Assembly: GCA_025451715.1 (NCBI GenBank)
Contig: JANWJY010000014.1
Span: forward strand, 1 to 6,748
Origin: Fimbriimonadaceae bacterium
GTDB lineage: Bacteria > Armatimonadota > Fimbriimonadia > Fimbriimonadales > Fimbriimonadaceae
DNA: 6,748 bases
Reading direction: 5' to 3'
The translations under genes and the position numbers were made by a program. Positions 1 through 6,301 of the stretch are shown in pieces. The stretch's first letter is position 1. The number at the start of each line of letters is the position of its first letter. The notes under the pieces were generated by a model. The model did not search any database and was not told the DNA's origin. It was given only the letters and a program-made list of their open reading frames with translations.

Positions 1-531
1 GGTGTCGTCAACACGCTGCGGCTCGAGGACCGCGCCGCCATAAACACAGACGCACCAGGCTTCATCGACACGCTGCGAGACCTTGGCATGATGCTCCCGT
101 GCACCGCGCTCGTGCTTGGGGCGGGAGGGACATCGCGCGCGCTGCTCATGGCGCTCGCCGAGCTCGAGTGTAGGCTCCTGTGTTGGAACCGTACACCGAT
201 CAAGCTCGAAAAACTCCTCCATGAGCTCGGAATTCGTGCTGAAATGGTCCCCAACCCGATACCCACCGACTGCCAACTCATCCTCAACACAACGAGCGCG
301 AGCATGGACAACGCTCAGCTCCCCGTCGACTGGTACCAGTCACCAAGAAAGTCGATCGCCTATGACGTCTTCTACACCGACGGCCCGACGAAGTTTATGT
401 TCGACGCCGAGACTAACGGCATCCGCGCGATCGACGGCCGACGACTCCTCGTCGCGCAGGGCGCAAGGTCGTTCGAATGGTGGACGCGCACGAAACCGCC
501 TAAAGCAGATATGCTCATGGCCGTCGAATGA
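1..531 (+). CDS. aroE: Shikimate dehydrogenase (NADP+), C-terminal part, 5' end outside window
   Basis: Reduces 3-dehydroshikimate to shikimate with NADPH in the cytosolic aromatic amino acid pathway. The frame is open from base 1 to the TGA at 529-531, giving 176 residues of a family that is usually about 270 long, so roughly the first third, including the catalytic Lys, lies outside. Seen in the fragment: GVVNT at residues 1-5 and NTD at 15-17 (substrate-binding Asn and the catalytic Asp of the family), the nucleotide-binding loop VLGAGGTSRA at 38-47, an NRT motif at 63-65 that in this family helps select NADP, the NTTSASM stretch (family norm NATPxGM), YDVFY, and the C-terminal QGARSFEWW block whose Gln (codon 457-459) normally touches shikimate. 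NTTSASM is a mild departure from consensus, but all other motifs are intact, so it looks functional. A quinate/shikimate dehydrogenase cannot be fully excluded. The stop codon overlaps the start of the next gene. Confidence 0.93.
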   Translation, partial: GVVNTLRLEDRAAINTDAPGFIDTLRDLGMMLPCTALVLGAGGTSRALLMALAELECRLLCWNRTPIKLEKLLHELGIRAEMVPNPIPTDCQLILNTTSASMDNAQLPVDWYQSPRKSIAYDVFYTDGPTKFMFDAETNGIRAIDGRRLLVAQGARSFEWWTRTKPPKADMLMAVE

Positions 532-1454
532 GGATCGAACCAGCAAGCCCTGCGGCCGTGCGCGACGCAGCGGAAGCGTTGAAGAAAGGTGACCTCGTCG
601 TCATCCCCACCGAGACCGTCTATGGGCTCGCGTGCAACGCCCTCGACCCCAAGGCCGTGCAAAAGGTCTTCGACGCGAAAGGAAGACCGAGCGAGAACCC
701 GCTCATCGTTCACATAGCGGGCTTCGAACAGCTCGAGGACGTCGCAGAGTCCTGGCCGCACCTCGCCGAGCAGCTCGCAGAGCGCTTTTGGCCCGGGCCC
801 CTGACGTTAGTGCTCCCGAGGAAGAGCATCGTCCCCAAGATCACTACCGCGGGGCTTGACACCGTCGCCGTGCGCGTCCCCAGCCATCCTGTCGCGCTCA
901 GCGTGATCACAGTCGCCGGCGTCCCCATTGCAGCGCCGAGCGCCAACATCTTCATGGGACTCTCGCCAACCTCTGCAGAGGACGTCGACCCCGCGATCGC
1001 AGAGAGAGCCGTGCTCGTCATCGATGGTGGCAGGTGCGAGGTCGGGCTTGAGAGCACGGTCGTCGATCTCTCAGGCGAACACCCGCGAATCCTGCGCCCC
1101 GGCGGCGTTACGCGCGCGCAGATCCAAGCCGTCGTTGGTCGCCCGCTCGGTCACTTGCCACCGCCGAGCGTTAAGGGAGGGCCAGGAATGTACCCGCGCC
1201 ACTATGCACCGAACGCGAAGGTCGTAATCGTTGAAAGGATCAACGGTGAAGACCCGGGCCTCACGTTCCAAGAGCCAAGAACATCGGAACAGATCAAAAT
1301 GCCCGACGATCCGAGGGCGTACGGAGCAAACCTCTACAGAGCGCTCAAGAGGCTCGACCAACAGGGACTGACCGCCATCTATGTCGAGAACCCACCGTCG
1401 CATCCAGACTGGGAAGCTGTCCACGACCGCCTAAAGAAGGCCAGCGCCGATTAA
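528..1454 (+). CDS. sua5: L-threonylcarbamoyladenylate synthase, two-domain Sua5 type
   Basis: Makes threonylcarbamoyl-AMP from threonine, bicarbonate and ATP, the first step of N6-threonylcarbamoyladenosine (t6A) formation at position 37 of ANN-decoding tRNAs. The 308 residues have a YrdC/TsaC catalytic domain at about 8-200: PTETVYGL at 27-34, the KGR-SENP segment at 51-58 (K51 and R53 line the substrate pocket in this family), PSAN at 137-140 and GLESTVVD at 173-180. A linker with the Sua5 hallmark RHYAP (224-228) follows, then a C-terminal Sua5 domain at about 229-308. This last domain is short, about 80 residues where 100 or more is common. The ATG at 528 sits inside the aroE stop (ATGA) and no good Shine-Dalgarno precedes it, so translation probably depends on coupling to aroE. 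The TAA stop at 1452-1454 overlaps the stop of the opposing gene. Confidence 0.95.
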   Translation: MRIEPASPAAVRDAAEALKKGDLVVIPTETVYGLACNALDPKAVQKVFDAKGRPSENPLIVHIAGFEQLEDVAESWPHLAEQLAERFWPGPLTLVLPRKSIVPKITTAGLDTVAVRVPSHPVALSVITVAGVPIAAPSANIFMGLSPTSAEDVDPAIAERAVLVIDGGRCEVGLESTVVDLSGEHPRILRPGGVTRAQIQAVVGRPLGHLPPPSVKGGPGMYPRHYAPNAKVVIVERINGEDPGLTFQEPRTSEQIKMPDDPRAYGANLYRALKRLDQQGLTAIYVENPPSHPDWEAVHDRLKKASAD

Positions 1455-2263
1455 GCGTCCGTCCGACCCCTTACGATCACGATCGGCCGCGTCACCTTGT
1501 GCATGATCGCGCCGACGAGCCTCAGGCCCTCTTCCATCTTCTCAGGGCTCCGTCGCGAAAAGGCGAAAATCACGCGCGCCGCGTCCACCTCCTCGACGAT
1601 GCTTTGAATCAGCGAGGGATAGTCCCGACCGTGCTCGACACGTGCCTCGTGCGCCGTCTTCGTCTTCAGCATGTGCGCCTTCGCCATCTCGATGGTCTTG
1701 ACTGCGGTCGACTCTACTTCTGGCATGGGCGACTGCAACGGAAGGTTGCGTGGAACGATGATCGGGTAGAGCAGCACCACTTTCGCGGGCATGTTGTTGA
1801 CGATTTCGTCGGTGACTTCCAGCAGGTCCTGGTCGCTCTCGTCCCCGGAGAGCACAGCGACGACCGTGCGGTTGTATTCGCGGTGCTCCGGGTCCTTTCG
1901 CTTCTTCCTCGGCTCGTTCTCGTCCGTGACCAGGAGGTCGAGCGACCTTCGCGCGTCCTCAACGGTCGCAGCGATCGGCAGTTGTGACCGCACCTCTGGC
2001 ACCGATCGAAGCACTTCCAGCACCGCCGGCGGAACAGCAGCGACCACGATTCGCGCACGGTCGTGCTCGTTCACATACTCAATGGCGTCGTGGAACGTCT
2101 CGGCGCCCGCCTCAGTGATCTCCGTGATCCCGCTGCAGTCGATGATCACGCCAGTAGGATGCCGCTTCAAGGTCAGCGAGATCGCCGTATGGATCGTTTC
2201 CCAAAAATTAGAGCGCAGAGCGCCCGTCAATACAATCACATCGCCGTACGACTCGATAATCAA
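1451..2263 (-). CDS. STAS-USP two-domain protein, probable regulator of the adjacent KimA-like transporter
   Basis: A 270-residue soluble protein without signal peptide or membrane segment. Residues 1-112 look like a STAS (anti-sigma-antagonist-like) domain: a short beta start (VIVLTGAL), a helix, then VIIDCSGITEIT at 39-50 aligned with the STAS core strand and switch loop. Where phosphorylated STAS proteins carry Asp-Ser-Ser-Gly, this one has TEAG (50-53), so the usual phospho-acceptor Ser is absent. A charged linker (about 113-130) leads to a universal-stress-protein-like domain (131-267) beginning RTVVAVLSG and ending RPIVIVRG. The ATP-binding pattern G-2x-G-9x-G-S/T is not seen; RRSPEKMEEG stands in its place. 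The start is TTG at 2263-2261, overlapping the transporter's TGA, with GAGGT 10 bases upstream. Inference: a partner or sensor of the transporter, since STAS domains are cytosolic parts of SulP transporters and USP domains of APC-type ones. Function is unproven; the domain calls are by eye. Confidence 0.72.
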   Translation of the reverse strand: MIIESYGDVIVLTGALRSNFWETIHTAISLTLKRHPTGVIIDCSGITEITEAGAETFHDAIEYVNEHDRARIVVAAVPPAVLEVLRSVPEVRSQLPIAATVEDARRSLDLLVTDENEPRKKRKDPEHREYNRTVVAVLSGDESDQDLLEVTDEIVNNMPAKVVLLYPIIVPRNLPLQSPMPEVESTAVKTIEMAKAHMLKTKTAHEARVEHGRDYPSLIQSIVEEVDAARVIFAFSRRSPEKMEEGLRLVGAIMHKVTRPIVIVRGRTDA

Positions 2264-4113
2264 TCTAAGAAGTACCTCACGTTGCTGATCACCACGTTCC
2301 GCCGTCTCCCGAGGGCGAGCTTTAGGAACAGGGCCAGGTTACTGTGCAAGAGCCCCTGCAGCCAGTTCTTTGGGACTGCCTCTGCGACGATTACGGTCAC
2401 GATGTGGTTCGGATCCTCCGACTCGTCGATCGTCTCGTCGACGTACTCGATGACGGGCTGCACCAGTGAGCGGTACGGCGAGTCCAGGATCACGAGCGGA
2501 ATGTCGAGCCCAAATGATGCCCACTGCTCCTTGACCGACTTCGATTGCTCCGGATCTAAGGTGACGTGGACGGCGCGAACGTCCTTTGAGAGCGCCTGCG
2601 CGTAGGAGATCGCCTTCATCAAACCTCGGTGCAGACGCGGCACCAACAACAGGACTGTCGTCGTGTAAGTCGCTATCTTGGCGTCTGTGGGCACATTAAG
2701 CTTTTCCGCAAGGTAGTCGTAGTGCCGACGGATGCGTGTGAACATGAACAGCAGCCCGCCCATCGCGATCACGATCATCCAGGCGCCGTCGACGAACTTC
2801 GTCGTCAAGATCACGACCCACACGATCCCCGTGGCGATCGCACCGACGAGGCTCACCGCGGCACCGCCTCGCTTTTTCATCCGCCACTGCCGCACGACCA
2901 TTCCGGCCTGTCCGAGCGTGAAAGCAGTGAAGACCCCCAACGCGTACAGCGGAATCAGCGTGTGCACGTTGCCCTTGGCGAAGACCACTAGCAGGCCGGC
3001 CACGACCGAGAGGATGATGATCCCGTTCTGGAACACCAACCGGTCTCCGAGAGACGCGAACTGCCGCGGCAAGTAACCGTCGCGCGCAATGAAACTGGCC
3101 AGCCGTGGGAAATCGGCAAACGCGGTGTTGGCCGCCAAGATCAGGATCGCCATCGTCGCAATTTGGATCGCGTAGAAAACAAACCCCTTCCCGAACACGC
3201 CTTGCGAGATCTGGGCGACGACCGTCTGATATCCCGGCTCGTCCGCGCTCATCAGCCTCACCGGGTAGTGCGACGCCAGCCACGTCACGCCGAGGAACAG
3301 CACGGTCATGATCACGCCGAGTGCGACCAGCGCCCTCATCGCGTTCTTGACCTCGGGCGTCTTGAACACCATCGTGCCGTTCGCAATCGCTTCGATTCCC
3401 GTCAGCGCGGCGCACCCCGCGGCGAACGCGCGCAGAATCAGCCACAGTCCGAGCACTTGCTTCGGCCCTTCGTTCGCGACCACGGTGGCCGTGCCCTCGA
3501 ACGTGCCCAACTTTGGAATCCCGAAGATGATCAGGAGCACCATCAACAGCACGAACGCATACGTCGGCACCGCGAACACGATCCCGCTCTCACGCGTACC
3601 GCGAAGGTTGACGACCCCCAACAGTATGATCGCGGCCAAGCCCATGTGAACGATGTAGGGCTGCAGCGCAGGGGCGGCGGATACGATCGCCAAAACGCCT
3701 GCGCTGACTGAGACCGCGACCGTAAGCACATAGTCGATTAGCAGCGCCGCGCCGGCGATCCGCCCAGCGAGGGGACTGAGGTTGTCCGAAGCGACACGGT
3801 AGTCGCCGCCCCCTTGCGGGTAATTGGCGATCGTCCGACTGTAACTGAACAGCACAATGATGACGAGCGCGAGTGTCGCGAGCGCGATCGGGAGCACGAC
3901 ACCCAGCGCCTCGGGGCCAGCCCCCCCGAGCATGTGCATGATCTCCTCGGTCGCGTATGCGATGACCGAAATGTTGTCGCTGGCCAGAAGCGCGAGGCCG
4001 AATATGACCGGGAGCCGCTCGTGGTGCGCAAAACGGGTTGCGATAGGTGCGCCGATCAGCCAGCGCTTTAGCCGTCCAAACCAAGTTTCCCGCGGCGACG
4101 TCTCCGGACTCAA
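2260..4113 (-). CDS. kimA: KimA-like potassium transporter (KUP/APC superfamily) with C-terminal USP-like domain
   Basis: Inner-membrane protein of 617 residues, close to the size of Bacillus KimA (YdaO, about 607), a proton-coupled K+ importer inhibited by c-di-AMP. About 12 hydrophobic segments are visible (near 35-56, 68-92, 117-148, 155-170, 178-200, 221-243, 260-282, 310-332, 363-380, 385-405, 415-437, 443-460). TM1 carries ASDNISVIAYATEE, the family signature. D46, Y53, D127, T131, T238, E241 and Y390 fall where, from memory, the K+-binding residues of Bacillus KimA are expected, supporting potassium over amino acids. Residues 480-617 form a cytosolic alpha/beta domain (TVLLLVPRLHRG, AVHVTLD, IVTVIVAEAV) resembling the USP-like domain of KimA dimers. 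The start is TTG at 4113-4111; no other ATG, GTG or TTG precedes TM1. Its purine-rich tract (4135-4127) is about 13 bases away, a weak ribosome site. The stop overlaps the next gene by TTGA. A generic APC permease is the alternative. Confidence 0.85.
   Translation of the reverse strand: MSPETSPRETWFGRLKRWLIGAPIATRFAHHERLPVIFGLALLASDNISVIAYATEEIMHMLGGAGPEALGVVLPIALATLALVIIVLFSYSRTIANYPQGGGDYRVASDNLSPLAGRIAGAALLIDYVLTVAVSVSAGVLAIVSAAPALQPYIVHMGLAAIILLGVVNLRGTRESGIVFAVPTYAFVLLMVLLIIFGIPKLGTFEGTATVVANEGPKQVLGLWLILRAFAAGCAALTGIEAIANGTMVFKTPEVKNAMRALVALGVIMTVLFLGVTWLASHYPVRLMSADEPGYQTVVAQISQGVFGKGFVFYAIQIATMAILILAANTAFADFPRLASFIARDGYLPRQFASLGDRLVFQNGIIILSVVAGLLVVFAKGNVHTLIPLYALGVFTAFTLGQAGMVVRQWRMKKRGGAAVSLVGAIATGIVWVVILTTKFVDGAWMIVIAMGGLLFMFTRIRRHYDYLAEKLNVPTDAKIATYTTTVLLLVPRLHRGLMKAISYAQALSKDVRAVHVTLDPEQSKSVKEQWASFGLDIPLVILDSPYRSLVQPVIEYVDETIDESEDPNHIVTVIVAEAVPKNWLQGLLHSNLALFLKLALGRRRNVVISNVRYFLD
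2274..2278 (-). promoter_or_regulatory. Shine-Dalgarno (GAGGT) for the STAS-USP gene
   Basis: GAGGT on the minus strand lies inside the last codons of the transporter gene and ends 10 bases before the TTG at 2263-2261. It supports the TTG as the start, together with the TTGA stop/start overlap and the fact that the STAS beta strand begins a few residues later. Confidence 0.6.
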
Positions 4114-4203
4114 GGACTGAAGGTTACCTGCCCCTATTGCGCGTCCCTGGGAGGGCGAGCAGTGCCGGGGTCCTCGCGAGCGGATCCCTCCCCCTTAACC
4201 GAC
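4114..4203. other. Intergenic gap between nagA and the kimA-like gene
   Basis: The only clear non-coding stretch in the window, 90 bases and GC-rich. It should carry any promoter or leader specific to the transporter pair, read on the minus strand. I see no convincing -35/-10 pair. An imperfect inverted repeat, GGGGTCC at 4167-4173 against GGATCCC at 4182-4188 around the self-complementary TCGCGA, could form a small hairpin, but on the transcribed strand it is not followed by a T run, so it is not a classical terminator. The c-di-AMP riboswitch (ydaO class) that often controls kimA homologues is larger than this gap and I see no sign of it. Whether the transporter shares a transcript with dprA-nagA cannot be settled from sequence alone. 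Confidence 0.5.
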
Positions 4204-5250
4204 CTACGCCTCTACCACCTCGACGATCTCATACCGAGAATCCAGCACCACGTACCGAGAAGGAGGGCCCAGAAGACGTAGCGCCTGCCGTGGGTTGAGG
4301 CAGCAGGCGCGCACCGCCAATTCTGCCCCAAAGTCCTCGGCCAAGTTCCGGAACGCGTCGAACAAGGTGATCGCGCTCCCGGCCAGCGCGCCGTTCGACG
4401 CGAGCCGCACCTCGCCTGGCGAGGTCACCACGTCCAGCCCCCACATCGCCAAGTGCTCGCCGCTCGCCATCCCGGTCGCCATCGTACTGTCGCTCACGGC
4501 CACCACGCCACCCGCGGGCTTGTTGCGGATCAGCAGCTCCGCCGCGTCGGGCGAAACGTGGTGCCGGTCGTAGATGAGCTCGCACCGCAGCGCGTCGTTC
4601 ATCAGCGCATAACCCACCGCACCAGCCTCGCGGTGGTGAAGCCCGCGCATTGCATTAAATGTGTGCGTCGTGTGCTGCGCGCCAGACTCGAAGCCCGCGC
4701 GGGCCTCCGCAAACGTTGCGTCCGTGTGGCCCATGCTCACAACAACCCCGCGAGCGTTCAAGAACCTCGCAAGGTCCAGTGCGCCCGACACCTCCGGCGC
4801 AAGCGTCACGACCTTCAGTCGCTCGTCCTCCAACACCTCGCGCCACTCTTCCTGAGCAGAGACGGGGTCGACGATTTTGTCCTGTGGCTGCGCGCCGGGG
4901 TGTTTCACACTGATGAACGGACCTTCAAGGTGGAAGCCGCCGACCATCGGATGGTCGGGCAAATTCGAGAGCGCAGTCTTCACGTCCTCGAGCGTAGCCG
5001 TCACCGTCGTCGGCAAGAACGTCTCGTATCCGATCTCCCCGAGCTGTTCGCACAGCGACAACATCTCAGCTGATGTCGCTGTCATGAAGTCGATCCCGAA
5101 CGCGCCGTGGATGTGGATGTCCACGAACCCAGGGACCAAGAGTTGCTCCGCGCTCGATGAAGATGGCATCAGCCGGATCGGGCCATCGCCGATTTGCACG
5201 TCGTACGGTCCGAACCCGTCCGGCCCTAGCGACAGGAACGTGCCGTTCAT
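4204..5250 (-). CDS. nagA: N-acetylglucosamine-6-phosphate deacetylase
   Basis: Hydrolyses GlcNAc-6-phosphate to GlcN-6-phosphate and acetate, in amino-sugar catabolism and cell-wall recycling; cytosolic amidohydrolase fold. The 348 residues contain the whole active-site set: VPGFVDIHIHG with H46 and H48 (an HxH metal site, as in binuclear members; the E. coli enzyme lacks this pair), HLEGPF with metal ligand E109, GHTDAT with H175, HTFNAM with H196, DRHHV at 228-232 where E. coli-type enzymes read DGLHV, and the catalytic Asp D254 in AVSDSTMATG. NGALAGSA (287-294) is the conserved substrate loop. It is 20-40 residues shorter than many homologues, mainly at the N-terminal beta-sandwich. The ATG at 5250-5248 overlaps the dprA stop (ATGA), with no strong Shine-Dalgarno, implying coupling; the stop is TAG. 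No nagB or sugar transporter lies beside it. Assignment is secure from motifs; substrate specificity is inferred. Confidence 0.93.
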   Translation of the reverse strand: MNGTFLSLGPDGFGPYDVQIGDGPIRLMPSSSSAEQLLVPGFVDIHIHGAFGIDFMTATSAEMLSLCEQLGEIGYETFLPTTVTATLEDVKTALSNLPDHPMVGGFHLEGPFISVKHPGAQPQDKIVDPVSAQEEWREVLEDERLKVVTLAPEVSGALDLARFLNARGVVVSMGHTDATFAEARAGFESGAQHTTHTFNAMRGLHHREAGAVGYALMNDALRCELIYDRHHVSPDAAELLIRNKPAGGVVAVSDSTMATGMASGEHLAMWGLDVVTSPGEVRLASNGALAGSAITLFDAFRNLAEDFGAELAVRACCLNPRQALRLLGPPSRYVVLDSRYEIVEVVEA

Positions 5251-6185
5251 GGCTTGATCGCGTACCCCGTTCCGGTCTTAACGATCAGCCCGTCCAGCTC
5301 CATCATCGTCAGCTCCGTCATCACTTGGGACGAGTCTAGTCCCAAATGGCTGACGATCTTCTCCGGCGCCTGCGGATCGACCGACAACGCCGAGAGGATT
5401 CGCCGTTGTGTATCACTGAGCGACGCATCGCGGGACGCGACCTCGACGGCCTGCACGCCGAGGGACGCGAGCACTTGCGCCGGGTCGTCGACGAGCGTCG
5501 CACCATCACGGATCAGGTTGTGCGACCCGCGGAAGCCGGGCCGGTCGATCGTCCCCGGCACGACGAACACTTCACGTCCCAAGTCAGCAGCGGCCGTGCA
5601 CGTCATCAACGCGCCCGATCCGGTCGGCGCCTCGACCACCACGACACCCATGCTCATCGCAGCGATCAGTTCGTTGCGGGGCTGGAACCGGTGCTCCATG
5701 GCCGGTGTTCCGACGGCAAACGCGCTCACGAGGCAGCCCTGCTCACGAATTCGAGCGAACAAGGGCCCGTTTTTGGGAGGCTGTGCCAAGTCGACGCCGT
5801 TGGCGAACACCGCTACCGTCAGTCCGCCCGCTTCCATTGCACCCTGGTGCGCGCTCTCGTCGATCCCCATTGCGCCGCCGCTCACCACCACAAGACCCGC
5901 ACGCACGAACGCCTCGGAGAACTTCTGAGCGACCGCCCGACCGTACGCAGTCGCACCTCGTGTACCCACGATCGCCACCATCGGTCGGGAGAGGCAAGAG
6001 ACGTCGCCCCAGGCGAACAGGGCCGGCGGCGGCGACTCGGTTTGAGTGAGCTCCCGGCCAAAGTCGTCAGACTCGACGACCTCAATTCCGAGCGCGAGCG
6101 CCTTTTCGAGCGCGCGAGTGTCGACCCGCTCCAACCGTTTCTTCTCCGCAGGGCTCAACAGTCGGCAGGAAAGCAGGAACGACAC
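5247..6185 (-). CDS. dprA: DNA-processing protein DprA (Smf); N-terminus probably extends upstream of this start
   Basis: Binds incoming single-stranded DNA and loads RecA during natural transformation; also widespread in bacteria not known to be competent. Read from the GTG at 6185-6183 it has 312 residues: a Rossmann-like core with AIVGTRGATAYG (71-82), SGGAMGIDESAHQGA (102-116), FQPRNELIAAMS (167-178), VVVEAPTGSGALMT (182-195) and VVPGTIDRPGFRGSHNLIRDGA (about 208-229), all in family order, then a C-terminal winged-helix (DprA_WH-like) domain at about 256-312. SGGAMGID departs slightly from the common SGLARGID. The family usually has about 350-380 residues with an N-terminal helical region. 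The frame is open upstream of GTG 6185 and about 38 codons there read like that region (WQYLLAAELP, SREVIEALG), but hold no ATG, GTG or TTG. The given start is therefore the first canonical one, probably not the native one. The TGA stop overlaps the nagA ATG. Confidence 0.9.
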   Translation of the reverse strand: MSFLLSCRLLSPAEKKRLERVDTRALEKALALGIEVVESDDFGRELTQTESPPPALFAWGDVSCLSRPMVAIVGTRGATAYGRAVAQKFSEAFVRAGLVVVSGGAMGIDESAHQGAMEAGGLTVAVFANGVDLAQPPKNGPLFARIREQGCLVSAFAVGTPAMEHRFQPRNELIAAMSMGVVVVEAPTGSGALMTCTAAADLGREVFVVPGTIDRPGFRGSHNLIRDGATLVDDPAQVLASLGVQAVEVASRDASLSDTQRRILSALSVDPQAPEKIVSHLGLDSSQVMTELTMMELDGLIVKTGTGYAIKP

Positions 6186-6301
6186 AGGGTCGGTAGAAGA
6201 AGTCCCGAGGGCCTCAATGACCTCTCGGGACTTCGTTGCGGGCAGTTCCGCTGCGAGCAGGTACTGCCAAAGGAGCGGGCTCGTGCGTCCCGTTTGCGAG
6301 G

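Noticed and set aside
1474..1485. CGATC-AC-GATCG inverted repeat just past the convergent stops, as a bidirectional terminator
   Set aside because: Two-base loop is too small for a stable hairpin and no U tract follows; it lies in codons of the STAS-USP protein.
1791..2605. Plus-strand frames opposite the STAS-USP gene and transporter 3' end
   Set aside because: Ser/Thr/Arg-rich translations without domains, antisense to a coupled gene pair that explains the region.
2696..3445. Open frame of 249 codons on the minus strand inside the transporter gene
   Set aside because: Arg/Asp-rich, low-complexity translation in a shifted frame of the transporter; the true frame has clear membrane segments and family signature.
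4167..4188. Inverted repeat in the nagA-kimA gap as a terminator
   Set aside because: Imperfect stem with a bulge and no downstream T run on the transcribed strand; kept only as a note in the gap entry.
4114..4203. ydaO-type c-di-AMP riboswitch ahead of the kimA-like gene
   Set aside because: The gap is shorter than the known aptamer and I cannot see its conserved elements.
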